NCBI RefSeq assembly: GCF_016758115.1
Contig: NZ_WIVG01000020.1
Location: 267-37,759, forward strand
From: Lactococcus garvieae
GTDB taxonomy: Bacteria > Bacillota > Bacilli > Lactobacillales > Streptococcaceae
Length of the DNA: 37,493 bases
Direction of reading: 5' to 3'
Under the pieces are notes generated by a model that ran no database searches, was not told the origin of the DNA, and saw nothing but the letters and a program-made list of their open reading frames with translations. Positions 16,373 to 27,340 of the stretch are shown here, in pieces; position 1 is the first letter of the stretch; every line of letters begins with the position of its first letter. Position numbers and translations under genes: made by a program.

Positions 16373-18475
16373 TTAATTACCTGCTGCAATCGCGTCATTG
16401 ACATACTTTTGAACATTTATATTTTGCTCTTCAAGTGTCTGGGCAAAATAAATCTTCCCTTCTGTATCTGCAACAAAGTAGAGATAGTTATTCGCAGTCG
16501 GATTTAATACCGCTTTGATTGCCGACAAACTTGGACTGACGATTGGTCCTGGACCAAATCCAGGGTACAAGTATGTATTAAATGGCGAATCTAGTTGTGT
16601 ATTAATTGCAGCCTGCTGATCAAGTGAAGTATCCTTACCAAGTTTTCCTTCAGCGTAGAAGATACCTGTATTTGAGTCTAAGGTCATGCCCAAATCCCTG
16701 CGGTTAAAGAAGACTTGCGCCACATTGCGACGGTCATCATCACTTCTTGCTTCCTTTTCAACAATAGCTGCTAAACTCAGTGTTTCATTAACTGAAAGAC
16801 CTGCAGCTTCCATTTTATCATAGAGTGGTTCAAGTTGGGTATTCATTGATGAAAGCATTGTCTGAATCAGACTTTCAACAGTTGTTTTCTTCGTATATTC
16901 ATAAGTCGCTGGGAAGAGATAACCTTCGAGCTGATACTTCACGCCACTGTCTTTTGCTGGCAAGCTTGCGAGAAGTTTCGGAAACTCTTTTTTCATTTTT
17001 TCGATGAAAGCTTGATCTTGAATCACCTTCATGAAGTCTTCTTTACTAAAAGGAGTTTTCTCATCCTTGCTGTCTGAATTGACAGTAACAGCTTGGGCAA
17101 TTTGCTCCAATGTATAACCTTCTGGAATCAAAATTTTACCCAGAGTTGGTTCCACAGGATGTTCCGTTCCTCCCTGTTCTAGAAGGGTCGCGATTTCAGA
17201 TAAACTCATACTTGGTGCAAGATTGTAATAACCACTCTTGAAACCGCTGAAATTTTTAAACTTCGTATAATACTGGAAGATCATTCCATTTTTAATAATG
17301 CCTTCTTTTTGTAAGATGTCACCGATTTGTTTGCTGCTCGCTCCCGCTGGAATATTAACAGGCCGCTTCGTTGTTTCTGATGCATTCAGGGGTTGCACCC
17401 CTTCTTTGATAAAGTTATATCCGTAAAAGCCTGTGCCCGCAGCCGCTAGGACTAAAACTGCTACTATAATGGCAATAATCTTGCCAGAAGAAACTTTCTT
17501 CGGAGCTTTTGATTGCTTAGACTTTTTGGAAGGTCTCTCGGAATTCTCTGCTTTCGCTCGGCGACTTCTTCGCTTGCTTTGCATCTCCTCTGTAGGCGCT
17601 TCTCCTTCTGAATCTTCTGACGAAGCAGCACCTGTTCCTTTTGGATGGCCATCAGGTTCTGAATAACTTTGTCCATTTATTGACTGAAGCATCTGCGCTC
17701 GAACTGCTGCAAAGTCGGAGCTTGCCCCCGATACAGGCTTTTCAGAAGCTATACTCTCTGATGCTTCTGAAACTTTTGAGCTTTCTACCTTATCTTTTAT
17801 TTCATGCACACTAAGTCCTTCAGATATTTCAGATAAAGAACCACCATATCTAGGCACCTTTACCTGTCCTTCAGACTCTGAATAGCTTTGCTTTTGCATG
17901 GACTGAAGCATCTGTGCTCGAACTGTCTCAAAGTCAGATTTTGTCCCTGATACAGTTTTGTCAGAAACTCTACTCTCAGGTGACTCTGGAGTTTTTGGAA
18001 GCTTTGGACTATCCTTTGTTTCATTGGCAGCCAATTCTTCAACCATTTCAGATGAAGAGCTACCATGTCCAGCCCCGTTGGCTTGTGTCTCAAGCTCTGG
18101 ATATTCTTGCGCACGCATGGACTGAAGCATTTGTGATCGAACCGTTGCAAAGTCAGGTTCCTCTCTAGATACAGCACTTTCAGAAACTGTATTGTCAGGT
18201 CCTTCTAAAACTTCCGAAGTTTCTCTCTTACTATTTGTTTGACGATTATCAAGTTCTTCAGTTAACTTAAATGTCGTTGGACGTTTAAAATTTGAAAAAT
18301 CAGTCAGTTCTCGTCGAGAACGTCTACTATGAGATGAAGAAAGCTCTTTGTTAGATTTACGCGCATAGTTTTCAAAGGTTCCATCCGTATTCGCTCGATT
18401 TCCTTCTTCAAGTTCACGCAAGATTTTTTCTTTGAAACTCTCTCGCGAAAACTTCTCCGTGTCTTTATCTACCAA
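16373..18475 (-). CDS. mltG: Endolytic murein transglycosylase MltG with repeat-bearing cytoplasmic tail
   Basis: 700-aa single-pass membrane enzyme that cuts nascent glycan strands, linked to peripheral peptidoglycan synthesis in streptococci. A long hydrophilic N-terminal tail (1-330) is followed by a transmembrane segment at about 331-355, a LysM-like region, and the YceG catalytic domain with the predicted catalytic Glu573 in AAIVEKEAR. The tail contains three copies of a 73-residue repeat, each with a DF-x-x-VR-x-QMLQS core (at residues 108, 181 and 254). The start is TTG with GGAGGA six nt upstream. The tail is longer than in most MltG proteins and is predicted disordered. Confidence 0.95.
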   Translation of the reverse strand: MVDKDTEKFSRESFKEKILRELEEGNRANTDGTFENYARKSNKELSSSHSRRSRRELTDFSNFKRPTTFKLTEELDNRQTNSKRETSEVLEGPDNTVSESAVSREEPDFATVRSQMLQSMRAQEYPELETQANGAGHGSSSSEMVEELAANETKDSPKLPKTPESPESRVSDKTVSGTKSDFETVRAQMLQSMQKQSYSESEGQVKVPRYGGSLSEISEGLSVHEIKDKVESSKVSEASESIASEKPVSGASSDFAAVRAQMLQSINGQSYSEPDGHPKGTGAASSEDSEGEAPTEEMQSKRRSRRAKAENSERPSKKSKQSKAPKKVSSGKIIAIIVAVLVLAAAGTGFYGYNFIKEGVQPLNASETTKRPVNIPAGASSKQIGDILQKEGIIKNGMIFQYYTKFKNFSGFKSGYYNLAPSMSLSEIATLLEQGGTEHPVEPTLGKILIPEGYTLEQIAQAVTVNSDSKDEKTPFSKEDFMKVIQDQAFIEKMKKEFPKLLASLPAKDSGVKYQLEGYLFPATYEYTKKTTVESLIQTMLSSMNTQLEPLYDKMEAAGLSVNETLSLAAIVEKEARSDDDRRNVAQVFFNRRDLGMTLDSNTGIFYAEGKLGKDTSLDQQAAINTQLDSPFNTYLYPGFGPGPIVSPSLSAIKAVLNPTANNYLYFVADTEGKIYFAQTLEEQNINVQKYVNDAIAAGN
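17576..18187 (-). repeat. Three 219-bp tandem coding repeats in mltG
   Basis: In-frame repeats with an exact 73-codon spacing between cores. Each unit carries an SE-x-x-VS lead, the DF-x-x-VR-x-QMLQSM core, a Y-x-E motif, a glycine-rich patch, then an acidic SSE-rich stretch. The units have diverged, so the duplication is not very recent; copy number may vary between strains. Confidence 0.85.
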
Positions 18476-18546
18476 GGTTAATCCTCCTTATCACGCTTGT
18501 CCTATCAAAGAGAGGATAAAGCGCAAGTTTGTTAGGTAATATTTAC

Positions 18547-18575
18547 AAAAGCGAGGTCAGGGACCTCACTCTTTT
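18547..18575 (-). terminator. Terminator of rpoE
   Basis: Minus-strand stem GTGAGGTC-cct-GACCTCGC followed by TTTT, just past the delta subunit stop. Confidence 0.85.
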
Positions 18576-18580
18576 ATATT

Positions 18581-19141
18581 TTAGCTCTCTTCTGAGTCAC
18601 TGTCGTCGTCATCGTCGTCCTCTTCATCAAGTTCAACGTCTTCATCCACATTATCCAGTTCCACTTCTGCAAGCTCAGCATCATACGCCTGAACTTCGTC
18701 TTTTTCATCGTCTGGATTTTCATCGTCATAAGTTAGATCATCCGTCTCATTGCCTTTATCAATGTGTTCATCTTCAGGATCCACTTCATCTTCGATACCA
18801 AATGCATTGACTTTTGTTCGTTTTTTCGCTGTTTTTTCTTCTTCGTCCTCGATTTCATCAAGAGCGATTACTTCCTCATCTATTTCATCAATAGCATACC
18901 ATGAGCGAAGGCCCCAAACATTATTTCCTAGTGGAATGAAACTTCCATCTGTATTCATTTCTGTATAAAAGCGTGCAATTGTGGCTTTAATTTCATCATC
19001 GGACTTCTTCAAGTAATCTTGAACTGTGTTCAAAATTTCAGCAAAAGCCATTTCTTCACCGTTCTGTTCCAAAATTGCATGAGCAACTTCAATCATTGAA
19101 AGTTCTTCAATTTTTTGTCCTTCTAATGCTTCAATTTTCAA
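18581..19141 (-). CDS. rpoE: DNA-directed RNA polymerase delta subunit
   Basis: Small acidic RNA polymerase subunit of Firmicutes that speeds recycling and tunes promoter selectivity. The folded HARE-HTH domain is N-terminal (residues 1-90: [17 protein letters not shown], then [18 protein letters not shown] and [13 protein letters not shown]). A low-complexity D/E tail runs from about 95 to 186, ending in a run of aspartates. The start is TTG, with GAAAGAGAG upstream; no ATG would preserve the conserved first residues. It has its own promoter and terminator. Confidence 0.96.
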   Translation of the reverse strand: MKIEALEGQKIEELSMIEVAHAILEQNGEEMAFAEILNTVQDYLKKSDDEIKATIARFYTEMNTDGSFIPLGNNVWGLRSWYAIDEIDEEVIALDEIEDEEEKTAKKRTKVNAFGIEDEVDPEDEHIDKGNETDDLTYDDENPDDEKDEVQAYDAELAEVELDNVDEDVELDEEDDDDDDSDSEES

Positions 19142-19176
19142 ACTTTTGTGCTCTCTTTCAGATTTTCTTTTTCTAT

Positions 19177-19203
19177 ATTATATTAAATTCGCGCCATTGT
19201 CAA
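19177..19203 (-). promoter_or_regulatory. Promoter of rpoE (delta)
   Basis: Minus-strand consensus TTGACA and TATAAT separated by 15 bp; an overlapping TAATAT gives a 17-bp alternative. Confidence 0.75.
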
Positions 19204-19298
19204 TATGTAAACGGATTTAACGCGGTTCATCATGTGTAGGTTTTAGTAAACATCAAAATAGCAATGAAAGTCCAGCCAAAACCGTCTCTCAGTAACTT

Positions 19299-19817
19299 TT
19301 AGTAATGCATCAAAACTTTGTAATCATAGTCACCAAGCTTTTCACGCCCTTTGAGTGCATCCAGTTCGATAAAGAAGGCACAGCCTACAACGATACCTCC
19401 AAGACGTTCAACCATCTCAATGGTTGCTTTTACCGTCCCACCTGTTGCCAGTAGGTCATCAACAATCAAAACACGTTGCCCTGGCTTAATAGAGTCTGCG
19501 TGCATCGTCAGAGTATCTGTCCCATATTCTTTTTCATAATCTGCTGAAATAACCTCGCGTGGTAACTTCCCTGGTTTACGAACAGGGGCAAATCCTACGC
19601 CAAGTGCAAAAGCAACTGGGCAGCCAACGATAAATCCACGTGCCTCTGGTCCAACAATCACGTCAATTTCTTTATCACGTGCATACTGCACAATTTCTGT
19701 CACTGCATAGTTGTAGGCATTGCCATCAGCCATAAGTGGTGAGATATCACGAAAAATGATACCTTCGGTTGGATAATTTTCAATCGTTGCAATGTAATCT
19801 TTAAGTTGCATCTGCAT
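19299..19817 (-). CDS. apt: Adenine phosphoribosyltransferase
   Basis: Cytosolic purine salvage enzyme making AMP from adenine and PRPP. The PRPP loop [13 protein letters not shown] is at about residues 119-131; GPEARGFI and RKPGKLPRE are family hallmarks. The ORF begins [16 protein letters not shown]. The second Met (19811) fits better: it is about nine nt from GAGG and aligns with the usual M-x-LKDYIAT start, giving 170 aa. It overlaps the 3' end of recJ, so it is translated from the rnz-SDR-recJ-apt message. No convincing terminator follows. Confidence 0.96.
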   Translation of the reverse strand: MQMQLKDYIATIENYPTEGIIFRDISPLMADGNAYNYAVTEIVQYARDKEIDVIVGPEARGFIVGCPVAFALGVGFAPVRKPGKLPREVISADYEKEYGTDTLTMHADSIKPGQRVLIVDDLLATGGTVKATIEMVERLGGIVVGCAFFIELDALKGREKLGDYDYKVLMHY

Positions 19818-22035
19818 TTTCCTCTTTTAATTTTTTATAGATTTCTTTGACAGGCGATAAGGCAAAAAGCTCTTGAAATTTCACAATTTCTTGGAGTTCT
19901 TGATAAATACCACTCTCAGAGATATCCCGTTTTTCCGCTGCTTTGTTAACAGTCATCATGCCGTCTTCAATCGTCACAAAGTTCAATTCTTCAAAAATTT
20001 GAATCATTTTTACCAACAAGATTTCTGGTATTTTTAAATAATTTGCCAAGTTTTTCAACTTAAAGCGCACATCAAATTCCGGATACTGATAAATCGTTTT
20101 ATAGAAACGGGCAAACTGTTCACGGGTCCCTGCTCCTGTCAAATAATAATTTTTCTTGATGTTATTTTTAAAATAAATCAATGCAAAATCCTGCTCATGT
20201 ATTAATTTAGCCAAAACAGATAAAGCGAGCTTGTTTGTTGGGGCTTCCTCAATAATAAGCACTTCTTCCATTGTACCATTTTTCACTTCATTATGGACAA
20301 AACGTACTGTATTTTGAGGTAATTCAATTTGTCGGCTTCGTATATCTAAAAGCTCTATGCCATTCACTCTAGCGTCTTCGACCATAAGCTGAACCGCTGT
20401 TGTGCCGTTCCAAGTATTGCTTGATAAGCTGGCCACAAGCTCTGTATCACTTTGCTCAAACTCCAGACTTTCAGAACCATGCCCAAAATAAACAGCATCT
20501 AACATCTGTCCGTTTTGGTTTAGCTTTAGCTTCAAATGACTGTTGTCTTTACCCATGCTGCGCGCCTGCTCAACTTTATAGTTCTCAATAAGAAAATGAG
20601 GTTTTGGATTGTCCATACCATAGGGAGCGAGCTTAGACAAACTGTGAATCGTTTCTAAACTTATTTGTTCAAACTGAAGTCTCCCCTGAACGCCCAGTGT
20701 GCTCTTCTTTGACATATCAATATCATTTTCCGCAATAAAGTCAAGCATCACTTGCTTAATCGCATCAAGATTCTCTAGAGAAAAAGTCATGCCAGCTGCT
20801 TGTTTATGTCCGCCAAAAGCAATGAATAAATCCCGATGTGCATCTAAAGCTTCAAAAATATTGTAACTCTCAGTAGAGCGCGCAGAGCCTCGAAGGATAC
20901 CTTCTTCTTCAGCTAAAAGAAGCACTGGTTTGTGAAATTGGTTAAGAAGACGTCCAGCAACAATGCCCAGCACACCTTTGTGCCAATCTTTATGATAAAG
21001 AATTTGTACAGGCTCGTCTGTCATCATGGTTATTGCTTGATTGAAAATAGTCTCAACAATGGCCTTACGTTCCTTGTTTTTCTCATCAATCATCTGAGCA
21101 ATATCCGCTGACATTTCTTCATCCCATCCTGTCAACAATTCAATCGCTGGATTGGGATCAGCCAAGCGTCCAAGAGCGTTAAGACGAGGCGCAATTTGAA
21201 AGCCAATTGTTTCCTCATTTATCTGATCAAAATTCGTTTCTGAAAGCTTCATCAGCTCCAATAATCCCGCACGCTCTGTATTTGCTAATATCTTAAGACC
21301 TTGACTGACTAAAATTCTATTCTCATCTGTAAGACTGACCATGTCAGCAATAGTTCCTATAGCTACTAAATCCAGCATATCCGAGGGGATATAGTCTAGG
21401 AGAGCTGTCGCTATCTTAAAGGCCACACCAACACCCGCTAAATATTTGAATGGATACTCTGATTCAGGATGCTCTGGGTGTACGATAGCATAAGCGGCAG
21501 GTAATTCTTCTGGCATACTGTGGTGATCCGTCACGATGACATCTATCCCTTGACTTTGCGCATAAGAAATAGCTTCATGTCCAGCCACGCCATTATCCAC
21601 AGTGATAATCAAGTCAATGCCTTCGTTTTGGATAAAATACTTATAAACATCAATGTTCGGACCATAACCATCCGTGAAGCGATTAGGTAAATAAACTTGA
21701 ACTTCCGCACCTAATTCATCCAAAGCTGTCTTCATCACAGCACTGGCCGTCATGCCATCCGCATCATAATCTCCATAGACTAAGATATTCTGACCATTTT
21801 CAACGGCCTTCAGTATTCTCTTTACCGTCTTGTCCATATCATGCAATAAGAACGGATCATGCAAGTCTTGAAGGTCTGGATTCAAAAAGGATTTGACTTC
21901 CTTTTCTTCCCTTATCCCCCGTTGCCATAAGATTTGTGCTGCCAACTTGTCTAATTTATATTTCTTACTTAACTTAAGAAACTCATCCGGCAACTCCGAC
22001 TCAGTGACATCCCATATATATTTTGATTTAATCAA
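19801..22035 (-). CDS. recJ: Single-stranded-DNA-specific exonuclease RecJ
   Basis: 5'-to-3' ssDNA exonuclease of recombination and mismatch/base-excision repair. The 744 aa include DHH motif I YGDYDADG (87-94), motif II TVDNG, motif [12 protein letters not shown] with Asp170-His171-His172, the DHHA1 motif GGHKQAAGM, and an OB-fold region after about residue 460. A C-terminal extension of about 180 aa (from about 560) is the Firmicutes-type domain. It overlaps apt by 17 bp and follows the SDR gene by 38 bp. All metal-binding motifs are intact. Confidence 0.96.
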   Translation of the reverse strand: MIKSKYIWDVTESELPDEFLKLSKKYKLDKLAAQILWQRGIREEKEVKSFLNPDLQDLHDPFLLHDMDKTVKRILKAVENGQNILVYGDYDADGMTASAVMKTALDELGAEVQVYLPNRFTDGYGPNIDVYKYFIQNEGIDLIITVDNGVAGHEAISYAQSQGIDVIVTDHHSMPEELPAAYAIVHPEHPESEYPFKYLAGVGVAFKIATALLDYIPSDMLDLVAIGTIADMVSLTDENRILVSQGLKILANTERAGLLELMKLSETNFDQINEETIGFQIAPRLNALGRLADPNPAIELLTGWDEEMSADIAQMIDEKNKERKAIVETIFNQAITMMTDEPVQILYHKDWHKGVLGIVAGRLLNQFHKPVLLLAEEEGILRGSARSTESYNIFEALDAHRDLFIAFGGHKQAAGMTFSLENLDAIKQVMLDFIAENDIDMSKKSTLGVQGRLQFEQISLETIHSLSKLAPYGMDNPKPHFLIENYKVEQARSMGKDNSHLKLKLNQNGQMLDAVYFGHGSESLEFEQSDTELVASLSSNTWNGTTAVQLMVEDARVNGIELLDIRSRQIELPQNTVRFVHNEVKNGTMEEVLIIEEAPTNKLALSVLAKLIHEQDFALIYFKNNIKKNYYLTGAGTREQFARFYKTIYQYPEFDVRFKLKNLANYLKIPEILLVKMIQIFEELNFVTIEDGMMTVNKAAEKRDISESGIYQELQEIVKFQELFALSPVKEIYKKLKEENADAT

Positions 22036-22073
22036 GTTTCCTCCACTTCATCTGCAACTATTTTTTTAGAAAC

Positions 22074-22721
22074 TTATTTGTAATTGAAAAATTTTCTGCC
22101 TACAAAGTCAACACTCCTTGGAAAAAGAGCACGTAGCTTTGCAACGACAGCAAGCTGAACAGGGAGATTTATTTCCCTTTTCCTTTTTCCAAGCGCCTTT
22201 TCAATTTTAGAAGCAACATATGCCGCACTGATTGCATTTTTGCCTACCTTTTCAAGATAAGCCCTATTGTCCTTATGAAACTTTGTCCGGACAGGCCCAG
22301 TATTAACTGTGGTAACAATCAGTTCGGGCTTTTCTAAACGTAAGGCATCTGAAAAAGCCAGAACTGCTGCTTTTGAGGCGGCGTATACCGTTGACTTAGC
22401 TGTAGGTAACTTTCCCGCCATTGAAGCAATGTTGATGACTTGTGTTTGGGGTTGCAAGTCACGTGTCAGCTTCATCAAGTCCAGCGTATTGACCTTAAAC
22501 ATCTCCTCAATCTGCTCATCCGAAAGATTTTCCAGTTCTTCAAACTCACCAAAACCCGCATTATTGATAAGAATATCTACTCTTTCAGGGATTTCTGGGT
22601 AAGGGAGGGAACGGCTCACCAAGATAAGATTATCATCTTGTAAACGTCGAATGAGCTCTTGGGCAATATCTCCACTGGCTCCAGTAATAACGATATTTCT
22701 TCTAGTCAATTTTTTCTTCAT
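22074..22721 (-). CDS. Short-chain dehydrogenase/reductase
   Basis: SDR-family NAD(P)-dependent oxidoreductase of unknown substrate. The cofactor motif is [13 protein letters not shown], then NNAGFGE, the catalytic Ser in [11 protein letters not shown] and YAASK with the catalytic Tyr and Lys. About 215 aa from ATG 22721 ([16 protein letters not shown]). An upstream frame reaches 22808 but lies inside rnz, so the internal ATG that overlaps the rnz end by 20 bp is preferred. The unit rnz-SDR-recJ-apt is shared with streptococci, but this does not reveal the substrate. Confidence 0.88.
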   Translation of the reverse strand: MKKKLTRRNIVITGASGDIAQELIRRLQDDNLILVSRSLPYPEIPERVDILINNAGFGEFEELENLSDEQIEEMFKVNTLDLMKLTRDLQPQTQVINIASMAGKLPTAKSTVYAASKAAVLAFSDALRLEKPELIVTTVNTGPVRTKFHKDNRAYLEKVGKNAISAAYVASKIEKALGKRKREINLPVQLAVVAKLRALFPRSVDFVGRKFFNYK

Positions 22722-23634
22722 AAAAATCTTTTGCCACATAGGAATTTTCGTGAACAGCTCTGGCCTCTTGCGCAAGCTGCGCAACCAAGGGACCAACATA
22801 ACGCGCACTGATGTGTGTTAATATCAAGCGATTGACGCCTGCCTCTCTTGCAACATCAGCTGCCTGTTTTGCTGTAGAGTGTCCATGACGTCGCGCCATT
22901 TTTGACTCTTTCGCTTCATAAGTCGCCTCATGAACCAAGAGATCTGCACCAGCAGCAAGTCTCACTGCACTTGATGTACGCCGTGTGTCACCCAGTATCG
23001 TCACTACTTTTCCACGTTTATCTGCTCCGATATAATCTTCAGGTCGAAACACCTTCTCTTCGTACTCCACTGTTTCACCCTTCTTAATTTTGCCAAAGAG
23101 CGGACCAAAAGGCAAGCCGGCTGCTTTCAAAGCTTCAGCATCAAGCTCCCCTACACGGTCTTTTTCCACTACACGATAACCTAAACAAAAAATCGTATGG
23201 TCCAAAATATCTGCATAAACTTCAAAAGTATCATCTTCAAAGATTTTCCCAGCCTCATCAAGCTCATAAAAATTAATCCTATAACCAAGACGTGTACCAG
23301 ATACGCGCAAAGCGGTCATCACAAAGTCCTTCAAACCTTTTGGACCATATAAATCTAAATTCGTATGCTCCTCATCCTTACTTGAGCCTTGAAAAGAGCG
23401 GCTTGAGAGAAATCCAGGCAAACCAAAAATATGATCCCCATGCAAATGAGTAATAAATATTTTTGTAATTTTCCTCGGTCTTATTGATGTTTCCAATATC
23501 TGGTGCTGCGTCGCTTCCCCACAGTCAAAAAGCCATATTTCATTTCGTTCATCCAGCATTTTCAAAGCAATAGCTTGAGTTTTTCTGGTTCTTGAAGGTT
23601 GACCTGCACCTGTCCCTAAGAATTGAATTTCCAT
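22702..23634 (-). CDS. rnz: Ribonuclease Z
   Basis: tRNA 3' endonuclease of the metallo-beta-lactamase superfamily that removes trailers from tRNA precursors lacking encoded CCA. The 310-aa product starts [20 protein letters not shown], with the zinc motif THLHGDH at residues 62-68, the exosite-region sequence GPKGLKDFV, then GDTRR, HEATYE and GHSTAKQAA, and the last His in LTHISARY. The ATG follows GAGGG. It lies near a tRNA gene that itself lacks an encoded CCA, which fits the enzyme's role, though adjacency may be incidental. Confidence 0.96.
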   Translation of the reverse strand: MEIQFLGTGAGQPSRTRKTQAIALKMLDERNEIWLFDCGEATQHQILETSIRPRKITKIFITHLHGDHIFGLPGFLSSRSFQGSSKDEEHTNLDLYGPKGLKDFVMTALRVSGTRLGYRINFYELDEAGKIFEDDTFEVYADILDHTIFCLGYRVVEKDRVGELDAEALKAAGLPFGPLFGKIKKGETVEYEEKVFRPEDYIGADKRGKVVTILGDTRRTSSAVRLAAGADLLVHEATYEAKESKMARRHGHSTAKQAADVAREAGVNRLILTHISARYVGPLVAQLAQEARAVHENSYVAKDFYEEKID

Positions 23635-23750
23635 ATTTCCCTCAATCTTCTATTTGTAGTCTATGTTTTTCACTGATGTCAGCAGATAAAAAATATCTAC
23701 TACCTTGAAGTTCACAGCATTCTTCTAGGGTAAAAAGAAGAACATAATGT

Positions 23751-23779
23751 AAAAAACATTGTGCAGTTCACAATGTTTT
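23751..23779 (-). terminator. Terminator of tRNA-Arg
   Basis: Minus-strand stem ACATTGTG / CACAATGT with a 6-nt loop followed by TTTTTT, 25 bp past the tRNA 3' end. Confidence 0.85.
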
Positions 23780-23803
23780 ACAGTGCTTAACATAAAAATT
23801 TAT

Positions 23804-23874
23804 CCGTCTGGAGGGAATCGAACCCCCATCGCAAGAACCGGAATCTTGCGTGATATCCATTACACTACAGACGG
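23804..23874 (-). tRNA. tRNA-Arg (anticodon CCG)
   Basis: 71-nt cloverleaf on the minus strand. The acceptor stem CCGTCTG pairs with CAGACGG, the anticodon stem CAAGA with TCTTG around loop TTCCGGT (anticodon CCG), and the T arm carries TTCGAAT. The 3' CCA is not encoded. It reads the rare CGG codon. Decayed genes lie immediately upstream, and tRNA genes are common insertion targets, but no attachment-site duplication was seen. Confidence 0.95.
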
Positions 23875-23996
23875 CACTGACAACTCTATCATTTTACAGG
23901 AAAAGCAAGGAAATTTCAAGTCTCTTTATCTACAAAAAATTACTCAAAATCTTTCATCACTCAACTCAATAGAGTTGCTCGTCTCAGCTCACTTCG

Positions 23997-24083
23997 CTAT
24001 TTACTTTGTTCTTTTTGAGGCTTCTTAACCTTGAATTCTAAATCACGAAAGGAAATTTCCCCACCATAAGGTCGTCCTCTTAT
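23997..24083 (-). pseudogene. C-terminal fragment of an unrecognised protein
   Basis: A 28-codon open frame directly after the phosphopentomutase-like stop reads a plausible protein end (RPYGGEISFRDLEFKVKK, then a Lys/Gln tail) without a start codon. It is probably the tail of a deleted gene from the same operon. The family is unknown. Confidence 0.3.
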
Positions 24084-24694
24084 TCAAAAATTTCACTTAG
24101 GAAAGATTTCCCGTTTTGGGGCGAATCAACGCCAAAATAAGCTGCGACTGTCGCTCCAACATCAGCCATCGTCTTTCTTTCTCCGATATTCTTGCCATAG
24201 ATGCCTGGACTGTGAATAAGTAGGGGAACACGTTCACGCGTATGATTAGAATGTCCAATCGTTGGATCATTGCCATGATCTGCCATAACAATGAGAACAT
24301 CTCCTTCATTTATCAAGGGAAGAAGCTCCTCAATCCGCCTATCACTAAGTTCTAAACGATCAGAATAACGCAGCACGTCTTCTGCATGTCCAGCCAGATC
24401 TGTTTCTTGGATATTCAACGCAATAAAGCCTTCAGCAATATCATTTGCTTCACGAATTAAGTCGTCAAATAACATATCTGAATCCACACCTGGAAAAAGA
24501 CGAGTACTGCTCGTTTGAATAATATCCGCTACTTTGCCTAAAAACGAAACCGTAATCCCACTTTTATCCAAAAGAGTTGGTGTCTGCACATTTTTATCAA
24601 TTCCATAACCAAGATGAACAACTTGATAGCCATTGTTATAAACGCCTGACTCAGGTGCATCAACACCTGCGATTTCATTGTTTTTCACATTCAT
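24080..24694 (-). pseudogene. C-terminal half of a phosphopentomutase-like (YhfW/DeoB family) protein
   Basis: The 204-aa open part matches the C-terminal half of alkaline-phosphatase-superfamily mutases: FIALNIQETDLAGHAED, then the metal-binding MADHGNDPTIGHSNHTRE, then VPLLIH and a GKSFLSE end. The frame continues upstream without a start through FRVITFGGKKITLDDLLSA and then meets TAA at about 24760. The N-terminal half with the phosphorylated Thr/Ser is missing, so the protein cannot be active. It is closer to the YhfW-type branch than to true DeoB by remembered sequence, which is uncertain. Confidence 0.7.
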
Positions 24695-25003
24695 TGCAGA
24701 AAGCAGATCATCAAGCGTAATCTTTTTACCACCAAAAGTAATGACGCGAAAAAGAGGATTTTAAAAAGTCTTGTCCTTACTTGCTCAAGCATAAGACTGC
24801 TATCCAAAGAGGCATTGTCTCCCCTTATTCCCCTGGTCCTCTAGAAGGCTCAACAACCTTTGGAAGCTCATTAAGCGCATTGCCTTTTTGGATTTGGGCG
24901 TTTTGACCACCTTGGAAAACATATTTTACTCCAACAAATACTTGTCAAACACAACTAAAAAAGCTGTCAGACCGACAACTTTCTTATAGTCACTGTAACC
25001 CAT
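24695..25003 (-). pseudogene. Decayed coding fragments upstream of the mutase remnant
   Basis: Three adjoining pieces in different frames look protein-like: a 25-codon ORF starting MGYSDYKKVVGLTAFLV (25003-24926), a 36-codon stretch with VFQGGQNAQIQKGNALNELP (24932-24825), and a piece with DNASLDSSLMLEQVR (about 24810-24760). Each is cut by frameshifts or stops. They may be the remains of the mutase N-terminus and of an upstream operon gene. No intact gene is present between 24695 and 25062. Confidence 0.4.
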
Positions 25004-25062
25004 TTTTAGCCATTACCCCCGCAGACTTGACTGAACCAAAATATTTTCTAAAACGCAAACGT

Positions 25063-25749
25063 TTACAAAAAGTCTTCAAGAAAAGTATCAATATCTTCGT
25101 AATTCTGATCTGCAACTGTATTTTTTTCCTGACCGATATAAGCTGTGGTCAAACCGAGTTTCTGAGCGGGTAAGATATCATGTTCCAATAAATCGCCCAC
25201 CATAAGAGTCCTCTTGGGCTCAAAAGCTTCTTTTTCAAGGAGGTAACAAAAGGCCGCAGGATCCGGCTTACTAAAACCTGTTTCAGCCGAAATATAGACT
25301 GGAAACATGTTTTCAAAGCCAAAACGTCGAATTTTTTCTCTCTGTTCCCAGCTTTCACCATTGCTCAAAATCGCAATACTGTAATTCTTTGATAGCTCTT
25401 TCATCTTGGCAAGGAGAGTAAAATCAGGCTCTATTTCTTCAAGCAAGACCGTAAGAAAAATATCAAAAAAAAGTCGAATGAAATTTTCTTTGTAATTGAT
25501 AGCATAGTGATCCAGCACCATACGAACACGTTCTTCACGCAGTTGTTCAATTGTCATTTTTCCTTCATGAACCTGCGGCCACAGTTGCGCATCAAATTCA
25601 TGGTATTTCCACATAAAATCATCAATTGAAAAACCACTATCAAAAGTAATTAAATCTAAAAAAACCTTGCGATGTGCTATTTCCCAATATTTTTTAAAAG
25701 GGAAAAGAGTATTGTCCCAGTCAAAAATAATATTTTTTATCTCATCCAT
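25063..25749 (-). CDS. HAD-superfamily hydrolase (YjjG-like)
   Basis: 228-aa cytosolic phosphatase of HAD subfamily IA. Motif I is FDWDNTL at residues 9-15 with nucleophile Asp10 and Asp12; motif II is ILSNGE; the lysine of motif III is in GFSKPDPAAF; motif IV is VGDLLEHD. The helical cap lies between about 20 and 90. Members include nucleotide phosphatases such as YjjG, but the substrate cannot be read from sequence. The ATG follows AGGAG with a 10-nt spacer. No operon partner is evident; the neighbours are the remnant region and tig. Confidence 0.88.
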   Translation of the reverse strand: MDEIKNIIFDWDNTLFPFKKYWEIAHRKVFLDLITFDSGFSIDDFMWKYHEFDAQLWPQVHEGKMTIEQLREERVRMVLDHYAINYKENFIRLFFDIFLTVLLEEIEPDFTLLAKMKELSKNYSIAILSNGESWEQREKIRRFGFENMFPVYISAETGFSKPDPAAFCYLLEKEAFEPKRTLMVGDLLEHDILPAQKLGLTTAYIGQEKNTVADQNYEDIDTFLEDFL

Positions 25750-25851
25750 GGTTGAAAATCTCCTCCCCCACTTTATTAAAAGTCTATCATTTTACCTTTT
25801 TTATATCAAATTAATTAAGCCTAACTCTAATAGCAATACATCTCAAGGAAT

Positions 25852-25899
25852 AAAAAAGCATATCAAGCATGGTCGTAACACCTCATTGATATACTTTTA
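25852..25899 (-). terminator. Terminator of tig
   Basis: Minus-strand stem AGTATATCA / TGATATGCT with a 21-nt loop, followed by TTTTTTA. Confidence 0.75.
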
Positions 25900-25905
25900 T
25901 GATTT

Positions 25906-27189
25906 CTATTTAACTTTAGCTGAACTTGTGATTGCTTCCACAGCTTTCTTCATCGCGATATCATGTTGGAGCATGTCAACTGGAAGAAGTTTTTCAACTT
26001 GTTCCACTGGCATGTTGTATTGTTCAGCCAACTCTGCAATTTCAGCTTTAACTTCTCCATCTGTAGTTTCAAAGTTTTCAGCTTTCGCAATAGCTTCAAT
26101 AACAAGGTTTGTGCGCACACGTTTACCAGCATCAGCTTGATACTGTTCATGCAATTGTTCTTCAGTTGTACCCGTAATTTGGAAGTACATTTCTGGAGAA
26201 ATACCTTGTTGTTGCATACCACCAAGAAATTCATTCATTGCACGGTGAACTTCCTCATGAATCATTTCTTCAGGAATTTCTTTGATTTCAGCATTAGCTA
26301 CAGCTGTTTCGATGGCTGCTGTTTCAACAGCATCATTGTAAGCTTCCTCTTTCGCAGTTTCAAGTTCTTTACGGAACTTAGCCTTAAGTTCATCTAAAGT
26401 CTCAACTTCTTCGTCGATATCTTTAGCCAACTCGTCATCAAGTTCTGGAACTTCTTTCGCTTTTACTTCGTTAACTTTAGTTGCAAAGACTGCTTCTTTA
26501 CCTGCAAGTTCTGTGGCTTGGTAGTCTTCTGGGAAAGTTACTTTGACATCAATTTCATCACCTGCTGAAGTACCCACAAGTTGTTCTTCAAAACCTGGGA
26601 TAAATTGACCTGATCCAAGTTCTAGACTATGGTTTGCACCTTTTCCACCTTCAAATTCAACACCATCAATTGAACCAACAAAGTCAATAACAACAGTGTC
26701 TCCATTTTCAGCTTTACCTTCTTTGACCGTCAACTCAGCAAGATTATTTTGTTCTTGAGTCAAACGTGCTTCTACTTCTTCATCAGAAACTTCTTTCGTT
26801 GCATCTACTGAAACTTCTAAGTTTTTGTAGTCGCCAAGCTGAACTTCTGGTTTAACAGTTACTTCCGCTGTTAACTCCCAGTCTGAACCTTTTTCCATTT
26901 TAGTGACATCAATTTTTGGTTGTGCAACCGGCTCAATACCTGCTTCTTTTACAGCTGCATCATAAGCAGCTGGCAGTACAGCATTCAAAGCTTCTTCAAA
27001 AAGCGCTTCCTCACCATACATGCGGTTAAACATTTGACGGCTGACTTTACCTTTACGAAAACCTGGAACTGAGATATTACCTTTTACTTTATTGAAAGCT
27101 TTGTCAAGACCCTGTTTGATTGTTTCTTGATCGATTGAAAATGAGAGTGTACCAGTGTTAACACCAGTTTTTTCAAAACTTGCAGTCAT
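25906..27189 (-). CDS. tig: Trigger factor
   Basis: Ribosome-associated chaperone and peptidyl-prolyl isomerase that receives nascent chains at the exit tunnel. The 427 aa comprise the N-terminal ribosome-binding domain with the signature GFRKGKVSR (residues 44-52), an FKBP-like domain at about 150-245 ([14 protein letters not shown], then [16 protein letters not shown]), and an acidic helical C-terminal domain. The ATG follows AAGGAGA. Monocistronic, with its own promoter and terminator. Confidence 0.97.
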   Translation of the reverse strand: MTASFEKTGVNTGTLSFSIDQETIKQGLDKAFNKVKGNISVPGFRKGKVSRQMFNRMYGEEALFEEALNAVLPAAYDAAVKEAGIEPVAQPKIDVTKMEKGSDWELTAEVTVKPEVQLGDYKNLEVSVDATKEVSDEEVEARLTQEQNNLAELTVKEGKAENGDTVVIDFVGSIDGVEFEGGKGANHSLELGSGQFIPGFEEQLVGTSAGDEIDVKVTFPEDYQATELAGKEAVFATKVNEVKAKEVPELDDELAKDIDEEVETLDELKAKFRKELETAKEEAYNDAVETAAIETAVANAEIKEIPEEMIHEEVHRAMNEFLGGMQQQGISPEMYFQITGTTEEQLHEQYQADAGKRVRTNLVIEAIAKAENFETTDGEVKAEIAELAEQYNMPVEQVEKLLPVDMLQHDIAMKKAVEAITSSAKVK

Positions 27190-27242
27190 TAATTATTTCT
27201 CCTTATTTATGAGCCCTGAGCTCAGAAATTTCATACCTCATT

Positions 27243-27271
27243 AGAATAGCATAAAAACTGACTTAATTCAA
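27243..27271 (-). promoter_or_regulatory. Promoter of tig
   Basis: Minus-strand TTGAAT, 17 bp, TATTCT with an extended TGC. A small hairpin TGAGC-tcagg-GCTCA lies in the leader. Confidence 0.65.
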
Positions 27272-27315
27272 CTTTTTGAGCAAGTTGTTCCCCAGAATCT
27301 GCTTTGTTTAAAAAT

Positions 27316-27340
27316 AAAAAAAGAGCTGAAAACTCTTTTT
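27316..27340 (-). terminator. Terminator of murA-epuA
   Basis: Stem AAAAAGAG / CTCTTTTT with a 7-nt loop and a T run on the minus strand, overlapping the epuA stop. Confidence 0.7.

Noticed and set aside
22722-22808. 29-residue N-terminal extension of the SDR
   Set aside because: Entirely inside rnz coding sequence; the internal ATG gives a normal SDR start.
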